From assembly GCA_024276575.1 (NCBI GenBank), contig JAJRWY010000167.1:1-55638 (forward strand): a stretch of 55,638 nucleotides of DNA, read 5' to 3'. The notes below the pieces were generated by a model, which was not told the DNA's origin, searched no databases, and saw only the letters and a list, made by a program, of their open reading frames with translations. Position 1 is the first letter of the stretch; each line of letters starts with the position of its first letter. Made by a program: the position numbers and the translations under genes. Source of the DNA: Candidatus Binatota bacterium (GTDB taxonomy: Bacteria; Desulfobacterota; Binatia; UBA1149; CAITLU01). Of the stretch, positions 31,952-39,564 are shown in pieces.

Positions 31952-34900
31952 TCATACGGCCTTCCTCATATTCACCGCAATCGCACGGTCGGACTGCACC
32001 GGCTGCCAATTCCAACGCCAGTAGCGAAGGTGTCCATAGCCGCCGGCCAGATGCAGGTACTTGATCATCCCTGGGATGGCAGCATCGTAGCTTTTCCATT
32101 TCGGAAACTGGTAGGGCTCCCAGGCGTGATAGATGATCACCTGTCCCGGTCGCGTTCCCGGTGAGGTGATGGCGTGCACCTGGAATTCGTTGAAGTCGTT
32201 GAACACTTCGACCAGATCGCCGTCGGCTATACCGCGTTCGGCGGCGTCGCGCGGATTAATGAAAAGTCCCGGCCGCCCGCGATGAGTCCTCTGTATAAGT
32301 TTGTTGACCACCCAAATAGAATGAATACTCCAGCGCAGATGCCCACTGGTCATACGCAGCGGATGGTCGCCGCCCACCCTGGGATGATCCTTGTGAACCG
32401 GCATCGCTTCACCCGCTTCAAGAAACCAGTCGTGATCTATGTAGAACTGCGCGCGATGCACCATCGTGGGGTAAGGAACCTTGTCGCGTACGTGCCACTG
32501 CATGGCAACGATGGTCTTGTCCGGCTCGATGTCACAAGAAGTATTGAGCGAAACGGGATCGAGAGGATCAAGACCCGTCATCCGCACGAATCCCTCTTTC
32601 TTGTATTTGTCCAAGGTGGCGTCTTGCGGGTACAGGCCAAGGCGCGACTGGTCGGAAATCCAACGAGTGAACGTGGCCATGTAACCTTTATGGTCTATCG
32701 ACTGCCCCTTGGTCATCAACTCGTGAGCCTCGTCGTAACTGCGATTCACAGCGACATGGCGGGCAAGGCCTGGAAGCACTAACGAGGCTATCCTGTCGTG
32801 GACCGAGTCTCCCAGCAGGCGGTACAACGCCTGAAGAGGCCCGGGCAGCAGATCCAGGAGTTCCTTGGAGAACTTGCGCGAACGGTGGAATTTCTCGTGT
32901 CCGCGCGAGGCCGCGCGATCACGGATGGTTCGAGACAAACGCTGTGCGATCTCCCACTCGGTGATACAATCGCCCAACGGATCCACCGCACGATCGGTGT
33001 AGGTACAATAGGTGACCGAAGGCGAGTGGAAGCGGAAATCCTCGCGCTCGTAGAACCAAGCCGGCGGCAGCACCAGGTCCGAGTACATACAGGTAGTACT
33101 CATGCGAGGATCTATACTCACCACCGTCTTCAGCTTGGGCCAGGTGTTGGTCAACAGCTGCTTGAGCCCCCCGCGCGTGCGGCGCAGAGTACTTCCCGCA
33201 ATACCGATCAACACCTGCGGAGTCTTGCCTGCCGCGGGTTCGGCTACACCATGCCACCAGTCTTTGTCCATGGCCTCCTTCATGTAGTCTTCGAAGGGGC
33301 GCTTCATGGCCGGATCACCCCATTCACGCTTGTTCCACACCTGGTCGTAGCCGGCATGGTGATACCAGTAGAAAATCGGCGGAACCATGGACGTGAGCGG
33401 ACCCAGGAGGCGTTCGTACTCGATCGCGCCCATCTCCTCGCTAATCGCAGGATCCTTCTTCCGTAGCCGCTCGATGAAGGCGGAGTGTTCTGCGACTATG
33501 CGATCGTGTTCGGATTCATCGAGGGTCTTGCGTGCCATGTAGAGGTGCTTTGCGTCTCCACTCTGGTTCCATCCGGCACTGCCGGTTCCCGGCCTGCCCC
33601 AGTTCCCGCTCAGCGCCAGAACCAACGATTGCGCTCTTTCGATCAGATCACCGTGGTAGTACTTGGCCGAGTTCCATCCCAGGATGATGAGACTACGCTT
33701 GGTCGCGATCATGCGCGCAAGCTTTCGAATGAGGCTCGGTGCCGTCTTACATACCTTGCTTGCTTGCTCTGGAGTATAGCCGGCGTTCAAAGCCTCGCGC
33801 AGGCGCGAGAACACCGTGCGCACTTCAACCCTGGTCCCATCCGCCAGCGTGACCTGCGCTTCTCCGTCTAGAACCGCTTCGAGCCCATCGAGCGCAAGCG
33901 AGGCGCGCGGAGCCTTGGCCGGCATACCGCTGTTCGCATCGAGCAAATAGAACTCATTGTCCGCCCCACCCTTCTCCATGTCCGACGCGCGCAAAAACTT
34001 CTCGTTGTCGCTGCGCACCAACAGCGCAAGGTCGGTTTGTTCCTTGACGAAGTCCTCGTCGACCAAGCCTTCGGCGATCATTACTTGCGCCATGCTCAAG
34101 GCCAGCGCCGCATCCGCACCGAAATCCACCGGGACGTACAAATCAGCGTGAATGGTCGAAGGGCTGGCGTCCGGAGCTATGGTGACGATTTGCGAACCGT
34201 TGTAGCGGGCCTCCGAAATGAAATGGTAGGAGGGAATGCGCGTATAGATGGGATTCTTGTGCCAGATGAGCACCACCTCGGCATTGAACCAGTCGTCGAC
34301 CGAACTGGCCTGATGAAACTTTCCGAAGGTGATGTATTGGCCGATATTGAAATCGTTGATGAGGCCGTTCGTATCCAACAAAGTCATACCTTGCAGCAAA
34401 CCCAATTGCATGAAGGTTTCCATCTGAAAGATGCCGATGTTGCCCGGTCCCAACTCGAGCACTACCGACTCCGGCCCAACGGTTTGTTGTGCCTCGACTA
34501 TGGCATCGGCCACTTTGGTAAGCGCTTCGTCCCAGCTTATCCGCTTCCATTTGCCCGAGCCGCGCTCACCTACGCGTATTAGCGGATAGCGTAACCGTTC
34601 CTTTCCATACATGGCATCGCCGAAAGATGCGCCTTTTTGGCAACCGCGAGGATTCATATCGGGAAGGTCCGGATTGAGTTGCGGATAGTGCCCGGTCTGT
34701 TCTTCGCGTATGACGACATTGTCTTTTACGTACGCCGTCCACGAGCACTGGCCCGGATAGCAATCGACGCAGTGAGTGACCTTGGCCGTGCGGTCCCAGG
34801 TCCAGTGCTGAGCACGCAGTTGCTGCCAGCCGCTATAAGCCACGCCACCCAGACCACCCGTACTGCCGCTTACACCGGCCGCCGCTTCATCCACGCCGAA

Positions 34901-34993
34901 CGGACAAGGTAACAGTCTCGAAAGCTGAAGCCCGACCGCCGAAACCACCGAAGCCTTGAGAAATCCCCTCCGTGAAATGTTCTTTCCCCTCAT
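31952..34993 (-). CDS. Tat-exported type II DMSO-reductase-family molybdoenzyme, catalytic subunit
   Basis: The 1013-residue protein starts at the ATG with GAGGAAA upstream and carries a Tat signal (SRRGFLKASVVSAVGL). The FS0 cluster motif is H74/C75-x2-C78-x4-C83 with C118 further on (HCVDCYPGQC ... PRGCQKG). Molybdopterin-domain features follow (WHKNPIYTRIPSYHF, LILGWNSAKYYHG, NWGRPGTG). The C-terminus AWEPYQF ... LAGGYGHLRYW matches type II enzymes such as ethylbenzene dehydrogenase and steroid C25 dehydrogenase, which hydroxylate hydrocarbons anaerobically in the periplasm. The usual Fe-S beta and cytochrome b gamma subunits and the chaperone are all absent nearby, so its electron partner is unknown. 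Substrate assignment is inference. Confidence 0.85.
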   Translation of the reverse strand: MRGKNISRRGFLKASVVSAVGLQLSRLLPCPFGVDEAAAGVSGSTGGLGGVAYSGWQQLRAQHWTWDRTAKVTHCVDCYPGQCSWTAYVKDNVVIREEQTGHYPQLNPDLPDMNPRGCQKGASFGDAMYGKERLRYPLIRVGERGSGKWKRISWDEALTKVADAIVEAQQTVGPESVVLELGPGNIGIFQMETFMQLGLLQGMTLLDTNGLINDFNIGQYITFGKFHQASSVDDWFNAEVVLIWHKNPIYTRIPSYHFISEARYNGSQIVTIAPDASPSTIHADLYVPVDFGADAALALSMAQVMIAEGLVDEDFVKEQTDLALLVRSDNEKFLRASDMEKGGADNEFYLLDANSGMPAKAPRASLALDGLEAVLDGEAQVTLADGTRVEVRTVFSRLREALNAGYTPEQASKVCKTAPSLIRKLARMIATKRSLIILGWNSAKYYHGDLIERAQSLVLALSGNWGRPGTGSAGWNQSGDAKHLYMARKTLDESEHDRIVAEHSAFIERLRKKDPAISEEMGAIEYERLLGPLTSMVPPIFYWYHHAGYDQVWNKREWGDPAMKRPFEDYMKEAMDKDWWHGVAEPAAGKTPQVLIGIAGSTLRRTRGGLKQLLTNTWPKLKTVVSIDPRMSTTCMYSDLVLPPAWFYEREDFRFHSPSVTYCTYTDRAVDPLGDCITEWEIAQRLSRTIRDRAASRGHEKFHRSRKFSKELLDLLPGPLQALYRLLGDSVHDRIASLVLPGLARHVAVNRSYDEAHELMTKGQSIDHKGYMATFTRWISDQSRLGLYPQDATLDKYKKEGFVRMTGLDPLDPVSLNTSCDIEPDKTIVAMQWHVRDKVPYPTMVHRAQFYIDHDWFLEAGEAMPVHKDHPRVGGDHPLRMTSGHLRWSIHSIWVVNKLIQRTHRGRPGLFINPRDAAERGIADGDLVEVFNDFNEFQVHAITSPGTRPGQVIIYHAWEPYQFPKWKSYDAAIPGMIKYLHLAGGYGHLRYWRWNWQPVQSDRAIAVNMRKAV

Positions 34994-35044
34994 ACTGTTT
35001 CCTCGTATCCGCAGGTCCTGGTGCAAACCGCCCCCGCGGGCTTG

Positions 35045-35248
35045 TCAATAGAGCTTGCCGGACACCTCCTGGCATTCGGCGAGCCTCAGATAGAAAAGCG
35101 CAGTTGCGCGAAACACCAGCACTGTCTTGCTTAAGTCGCCCGGAGGCGTGGGAAGCGGCGCGTTGCTGAATACTACGGCCTGTGCGGGCGCACGGACGGT
35201 CTCGTCGGACACTTTGAACAAGCCGTTAGCTGCCTTGTCAATGAGCAA
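35045..35248 (-). CDS. Hypothetical 67-residue protein upstream of the molybdoenzyme
   Basis: The frame begins at a TTG with a good GGAGG box 8 bp upstream and ends 51 bp before the molybdoenzyme start, on the same strand. The sequence (starting LLIDKAANGLFKVSDETVR, with a hydrophobic stretch KTVLVFRATALFYLRLAE) matches no family I know. Base composition is like neighbouring genes. It could be a small accessory protein of the molybdoenzyme or a remnant of a regulator. Confidence 0.4.
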   Translation of the reverse strand: MLIDKAANGLFKVSDETVRAPAQAVVFSNAPLPTPPGDLSKTVLVFRATALFYLRLAECQEVSGKLY

Positions 35249-35548
35249 TCAAGGACCTCCACTCTGACAGGCGTCGGGGTCGAAACGACGCAAATCTACC
35301 TACACGAAGGTAGATTGTCAACGGGCATCCACTACAGATAGCTCTCATATTTAGGTATTTTATCCTTACACTGCTGATGCAGCATGAGAACAGCAGTATG
35401 TTATCTACGTTAAGGCAGATATCCCACCAGGAAACAGGCGCGACACCACGAAGCGGCGGCTTGACGACTCCTCGATCACCATGGAAGGGCCCGATAACAT
35501 AATCCCGCCCCTCGCTAGTGCAGTACCCGCACTCCTTTTGACCTACGG
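35249..35548. promoter_or_regulatory. Divergent AT-rich control region with inverted repeats
   Basis: A perfect inverted repeat AATCTACC-N8-GGTAGATT lies at 35293-35316, followed by the most AT-rich stretch nearby (TCATATTTAGGTATTTTATCC). ACTGCTG and CAGCAGT form a 7-bp inverted repeat spaced by 14 bp at 35370-35397. These suit a dimeric repressor and promoters for the leftward molybdoenzyme unit and the rightward hydrolase unit. No gene lies in it. Confidence 0.45.
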
Positions 35549-36373
35549 ATGCAAACAAGCGAGATTTCAAGAATGGACGCGACCGTTAGAGCCAACGGCA
35601 TCGATATTCACTACCGCATAGACGGGCCGGATGACGCTCCGCTGGTCACACTCAGCCACTCTCTGTGCGCAAATCTCGCAATGTGGGATTCGCAGGTCGA
35701 GACATTGAGCACGCGCTTCAAGGTCCTGCGTTACGATACCCGCGGCCACGGCAGTAGTGAGGCTCCACCGGGCCCCTACTCGCTGCCCATGCTCGCCGAC
35801 GACGTGGCGGCCTTGCTCGAAGCGTTGGGTGAGCAGAAAACTCACTTCGTGGGCTTGTCGATGGGCGGAATGATAGGACAGCAGCTTGCACTGGAACATG
35901 CGTCGTTGATCGACCACCTAGTACTGTGCGATACCGCCAGTGGACGCGGGGGACAAGACCAGGCGGCTTGGCGAAGCACCTGGGAAGCACGTATCGAAAT
36001 CGCCCGTGTGCAGGGACTCGCCGCAGGCGCCGACGGCATCATCGACCGATGGTTCTCTCCCGGCTTTGTTGCGAAAGAGGCAAGCACCGTTGGTGCGGTC
36101 CGAACCATGATTTGCGAAACCCCGCTGGAGGGATTTTGTGGCTGCTGCCATGCCCTTGCCGGCCTCGACTTCACCGAGCGTCTTCCTGCCATCGAGGCGC
36201 CGACGCTGATAATCGTGGGCGAGGACGACCCCGGGACTCCGGTGGCCGCCTCGCAGCTCATGCACGAGAAGATTTCGGGATCCGAGTTGGTGGTGCTGCC
36301 CGGGGCAAGGCATCTTTCCAACATCGAAGCCGCCGACGGGTTCAATGCGGCGCTACAGGCCTTTCTACCATGA
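35549..36373 (+). CDS. Alpha/beta-hydrolase, 3-oxoadipate enol-lactonase-like
   Basis: The 274-residue alpha/beta-hydrolase opens with the PcaD-like N-terminus (ANGIDIHYRIDGPDDAPLVTLSHSLCANLAMWD). The nucleophile elbow is GLSMGG, a late strand reads TLIIVGEDDPGTP, and the catalytic His is in ARHLSNIE. PcaD-type enzymes open enol-lactones in aromatic or related ring catabolism. The ATG at 35549 or at 35573 could be used; neither has a strong ribosome binding site. Its stop overlaps the thioesterase start (ATGA), so the two form an operon. Confidence 0.87.
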   Translation: MQTSEISRMDATVRANGIDIHYRIDGPDDAPLVTLSHSLCANLAMWDSQVETLSTRFKVLRYDTRGHGSSEAPPGPYSLPMLADDVAALLEALGEQKTHFVGLSMGGMIGQQLALEHASLIDHLVLCDTASGRGGQDQAAWRSTWEARIEIARVQGLAAGADGIIDRWFSPGFVAKEASTVGAVRTMICETPLEGFCGCCHALAGLDFTERLPAIEAPTLIIVGEDDPGTPVAASQLMHEKISGSELVVLPGARHLSNIEAADGFNAALQAFLP

Positions 36374-36864
36374 GCGATAAAACTGAGACTGCCCAGGCCC
36401 CCTTCCACCGCGCCTGGACACAGCGTGAAGCCGGACAATTGATCGGCCGCGGACATCCGGCAGGGGATTTCCTAGAAGCCTACCTGTGGAGCGTGCTGGA
36501 AGAAGGCGACGGCCGCCTCGAGATCCGCGCCCACGTCCCTGAGCATGTAAAGAACCCTCGCGGGCAGGTCTTCGGCGGCTTCACCCCTACTTATGTGGAC
36601 CTGGTAGCACTGTTCACCGTGCGGGCACGCAAAGGGCATTCGCAATGGGAGTTTTCCTCGTGGCTGGCCACCACCAACATGCGTGTCGATTATTTCGAGC
36701 CCCTGACCGGGCCCGAGTTCTTGATCTCCAGCCGCCTGGTGAAGAAGCGTGGCCGCACCAATTTCGTGGAGACGAGATTCAGCAACCTGGAAGGAGAACT
36801 AGCGGTGTTCTCCCTGACCACGATGCGCGAGATTCCTTTTGACCGTCCGTTGGGCGACGCATAA
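36370..36864 (+). CDS. Hotdog-fold (PaaI-like) acyl-CoA thioesterase
   Basis: The 164-residue protein starts at an ATG overlapping the previous stop (ATGA). The hotdog core is visible: HVKNPRGQVFGGFTPTYVDLVALFTV, where a PaaI enzyme typically has HGG, then TNMRVDYFEPLTGPEFLISSRLVKKRGRTNFVETRF. It should release acids from CoA thioesters. Coupling to the enol-lactonase-like gene suggests a shared catabolic pathway. Longer upstream frames over the hydrolase are spurious. Confidence 0.85.
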   Translation: MSDKTETAQAPFHRAWTQREAGQLIGRGHPAGDFLEAYLWSVLEEGDGRLEIRAHVPEHVKNPRGQVFGGFTPTYVDLVALFTVRARKGHSQWEFSSWLATTNMRVDYFEPLTGPEFLISSRLVKKRGRTNFVETRFSNLEGELAVFSLTTMREIPFDRPLGDA

Positions 36865-36907
36865 AGACGGCACCCCGCTCATAGCAGCGGTGTGAATAGC
36901 CGAATCC

Positions 36908-37804
36908 ATGGCCTCGGGCTCTAAGAAAGTTCTGTATGCCGCCCTCGCCGGCAACACCCTCATTGCCGCCACCAAGTTCGTGGCAGCAACGCTGACCGGT
37001 AGCTCGGCGATGCTGTCCGAGGGCATTCACTCGGTGGTGGACAGCGGCAACCAGGTCTTGTTGCTCTACGGCCTGCACCGCTCACGCCGGCCCGCCGACG
37101 AGCGCTTTCCTTTCGGCCACGGCAAGGAAGTCTATTTCTGGAGCTTCGTGGTAGCCATCTTGATTTTCGCGGTCGGCGCCGGGGTGTCGTTTTACGAAGG
37201 CGTCCATCGCCTGCAGTCTCCGGGGGAAATGCAGGATCCCTGGATCAACTATGTGGTCCTGACACTCGCGTTGGCCTTCGAAGGAGCGGCCTGGACCTTG
37301 GCCTTCGTCGAATTCCGCAAGACCAAGGGCAGGCTGGGGTACCTGGAGGCCGTAAGCAAAAGTAAGGACCCTTCGATCTTCGTGGTACTGTTTGAAGATT
37401 CAGCCGCGATGTCAGGCCTGCTGGTGGCCTTTGCCGGGGTCTACTTGAGCCACAGTACCGGCATCGCGGCTTTCGACGCCGTGGCTTCGCTCATCATCGC
37501 CGGCCTGCTGGCGGCGACAGCCGTATGGCTAGCCTATGAAACCAAAGGCCTGCTGATCGGGGAGAGCGCCAACCGCCCCGTGGTGCGCGGTATCCGCCGA
37601 CTGGCTGCCGGACAGGAACAAATCGAGAAAGTAAACGAGGTACTGACCATGCATATGGGACCAGAGTTCATACTGGTCAATATCAGCGTCACTTTCCGCC
37701 CGGGACTTAGTTCAAACGACATCGTAGCGAGCACGGCCCGCCTAGACCGGGCCATCAAGCGCAACTACGAGGCAGTCAAGCGTGTGTTTATCGAAGCCGA
37801 GTAA
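36908..37804 (+). CDS. Cation diffusion facilitator (ZNT9-like subgroup)
   Basis: The 298-residue protein has about six membrane helices with the first CDF metal pair in SEGIHSVVDSGNQ and FPFGHGKEVYFWSF after it. The second site reads VVLFEDSAAMSG, an E-D pair instead of the usual H-x3-D, as in the ZNT9/YdfM-like branch. The cytoplasmic C-terminal domain is short. It likely exports Zn, Fe, Mn or Co by proton antiport. It lies 43 bp after the thioesterase gene. Its TAA stop is the first triplet of a repeat end. Confidence 0.9.
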   Translation: MASGSKKVLYAALAGNTLIAATKFVAATLTGSSAMLSEGIHSVVDSGNQVLLLYGLHRSRRPADERFPFGHGKEVYFWSFVVAILIFAVGAGVSFYEGVHRLQSPGEMQDPWINYVVLTLALAFEGAAWTLAFVEFRKTKGRLGYLEAVSKSKDPSIFVVLFEDSAAMSGLLVAFAGVYLSHSTGIAAFDAVASLIIAGLLAATAVWLAYETKGLLIGESANRPVVRGIRRLAAGQEQIEKVNEVLTMHMGPEFILVNISVTFRPGLSSNDIVASTARLDRAIKRNYEAVKRVFIEAE

Positions 37805-38147
37805 CCGGCATTCTTCATGAAGGCGACATTACGAGCAGCGATGGCCACCACCTCAGCCTGTGCTCGTTATTCGGGCCCTCGTTATCGTTATTCGGGGCCC
37901 TCGACATTCGGGCCCTCGACGTAGGTCCATAGCAGTCCGCAATATTCATGAAAGTTCGCCGCGAGAGTCGCAAGCGCCCGTGAGCTTGGCCCAAGTGCTA
38001 CGCTTGGGCTAACCCGGTAAACACTTGCGACTCTTGCGACGGACTTTCAGAAAAGGTGCAGGGTAAGGCTCCACACTACGGCGGAAAAATCCGGCCGGGA
38101 ACTGGACACGGCTGCGCAAATTGGTCTTGATAGGCAAAGAGATTCCA
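37805..38147. repeat. Two decayed palindromic repeats in a gene-free stretch
   Basis: The first copy joins the CDF stop (CCGGCATTCTTCATGAAGGCG, from 37805) and contains three variants of ATTCGGGCCCTCG. The second (37937-38056) starts CCGCAATATTCATGAAAGTTC and ends in GACTTTCAGAAAAGGTGC. Beyond them lies only the leader of the nitroreductase gene. Confidence 0.75.
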
Positions 38148-38954
38148 ATGGGGGCAGCCATGGCAAAGCAAAGCGCTCAGTTACAAATGCCGGAAGACCA
38201 AGAGCTTCCCGAAGAAGAAGCCGGACGCGACGCGGAGATAGTGGAAATCGCCGACGGTGCCGACTGGAACGTCGTCGAACGGGCCTTTCTCACCCGGCGC
38301 AGCATACGCAAGTTCAAGAAGAAACAGGTCCCCGAACACTTGGTTCACCGCATGCTCGAGGTGGGCCGCTTCGCGCCGTCGCAGGGCAACTGCCAACCCT
38401 ACAAGTTCGTGGTGATCCGCGAACCGGAGCTGCTCGCCGGCATGGAAGAATACTGCGTATCGGAGTGCCGGCGCCTATCCGGCGCAATCGATTACACAGC
38501 CTATCCCGAGGGTAGTTTGAAGCGTATCGCCACCAAGTCGGCAGCGCGACTGTTCAATTCGCTCGATCCCAACATGATGCACCCGATACCGCTGACCGCG
38601 ACGCGTGCAATAGCAGCCGGACGCTTCATGGTTTTCCACCGGGCGCCGACCGTAATCGTGATCCTCATGGACAATCATGGAATAGGCGTTCCTGCGATCG
38701 ACATCGGCATAGTCGGGACCAATATCATCATGGCTGCTCACAGTTACGGATTGGGAACCTGCTGGATCGGGTTTTCTAAACTGCTCAATCGCAGCCCGCA
38801 GTGGCGCGAACGCCTAGGCGTAACCGAGCGTTTCGAGGTCTCCGAGGCCATTTGCCTCGGCTACCCCGTGGGTAAACCCGCCGAAAGTGAGATCGAGAGG
38901 GCCACCCACGAAATCGCTTGGTTCGAAAACGGCGAAAAGAAGATCCTGGGATAA
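38148..38954 (+). CDS. Nitroreductase-family FMN oxidoreductase
   Basis: The 268-residue protein has an acidic N-terminal extension of about 35 residues and then the nitroreductase core: FLTRRSIRKFKKKQVPEHLVHRMLEVGRFAPSQGNCQPYKFVVI (the RRSxR FMN motif), then IGIVGTNIIMAAHSYGLGTCWIGF. It should transfer electrons from NAD(P)H or from ferredoxin to an organic acceptor. The adjacent ferredoxin gene (24 bp) makes ferredoxin a likely donor. The ATG at 38148 has AAAGAGA upstream; an ATG at 38160 is an alternative. Confidence 0.87.
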   Translation: MGAAMAKQSAQLQMPEDQELPEEEAGRDAEIVEIADGADWNVVERAFLTRRSIRKFKKKQVPEHLVHRMLEVGRFAPSQGNCQPYKFVVIREPELLAGMEEYCVSECRRLSGAIDYTAYPEGSLKRIATKSAARLFNSLDPNMMHPIPLTATRAIAAGRFMVFHRAPTVIVILMDNHGIGVPAIDIGIVGTNIIMAAHSYGLGTCWIGFSKLLNRSPQWRERLGVTERFEVSEAICLGYPVGKPAESEIERATHEIAWFENGEKKILG

Positions 38955-38978
38955 CCTAGGCTAAAGAAGAGAATAACC

Positions 38979-39338
38979 GTGATAACGATGCTGAAGAGAC
39001 TCTTGTTCGCCGATTTCCCTGTCCTGGACGACCCTCAGGCTTGTCGCTTCTACCCGGTAGAGATCGACCTCGAGCGTTGCGACGGCTGTAAGCTATGTAC
39101 GATGGTGTGTCCGGCCGCCACCCTAGAACTGGCCGGCGAAAAGGGTGCGAAGAAAGTGCGCTTGATCGCCGACGGGTACGGCTGCATCAGTTGTAACAAC
39201 TGCTATGCGATCTGCAAACAGCAGGCGATCAAGGCCCGGCGTCACTACAAGATGACTGGATTCTACAACACCGAGGGCCTAGGCAAGTTTTCACCGCCGC
39301 GAAAGTCTTTCAAAGCGGAACCATTCTGCGAAGCTTGA
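38979..39338 (+). CDS. 2[4Fe-4S] ferredoxin-like protein
   Basis: The 119-residue protein has a first cluster motif CDGCKLCTMVCPAATL and a second CISCNNCYAICKQQAIKARRHYK, separated by a strand of about 25 residues. It starts with GTG behind AAGAGA (an ATG lies 9 bp further). Paired with the nitroreductase gene it probably forms a small redox module, perhaps also serving the glycyl radical enzyme downstream. Its last codons lie within a 38-bp sequence duplicated 70 bp further on. Confidence 0.88.
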   Translation: MITMLKRLLFADFPVLDDPQACRFYPVEIDLERCDGCKLCTMVCPAATLELAGEKGAKKVRLIADGYGCISCNNCYAICKQQAIKARRHYKMTGFYNTEGLGKFSPPRKSFKAEPFCEA

Positions 39339-39414
39339 GCCCCATTTTGCAAAATGCGCTTTGCGGGCTTTTCCCCCTTTCAAAGCGGAACCCTTCTGCC
39401 AAGCTTGAGCCTCA
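39306..39414. repeat. Direct repeat of the ferredoxin 3' end, with 14-bp palindrome between
   Basis: TTTCAAAGCGGAACC(A/C)TTCTG and the next 20 bp occur at 39308 and again at 39378, with three or so differences. Between the copies is the perfect palindrome CATTTTGCAAAATG (39343-39356). Confidence 0.85.
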
Positions 39415-39416
39415 TC

Positions 39417-39564
39417 TAGCCCGGCTGTTCATGAAAGTTCGCCGCAAGAGCGCCAAGCATGCGCCGGTTCCAAGCGAGCGCACGGCAGCGGCAAGGCCCG
39501 CAGCGAAGCGCCGGCAGGGCCTCGGGCCCGGCAAGCAGACAGGCGGCTTAGTGGGTACAATAAT
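39417..39564. repeat. Left end of a palindromic repeat before the glycyl radical enzyme gene
   Basis: TAGCCCGGCTGTTCATGAAAG followed by TTCGCCGCAAGAGCGCCAAG is a left terminus and arm of the dispersed repeat; the right half is missing. TACAAT near 39556 could be part of a promoter. The glycyl radical gene's ATG lacks a clear ribosome binding site. Confidence 0.65.

Noticed and set aside
32174-33466. Two plus-strand frames of about 200 codons opposite the molybdoenzyme
   Set aside because: The molybdoenzyme motifs on the minus strand are complete; these frames lack domains and start signals.
35926-36369. N-terminal extension of the thioesterase over the alpha/beta-hydrolase gene
   Set aside because: The family start lies at the ATGA overlap at 36370; the extension is a shadow of the hydrolase in another frame.
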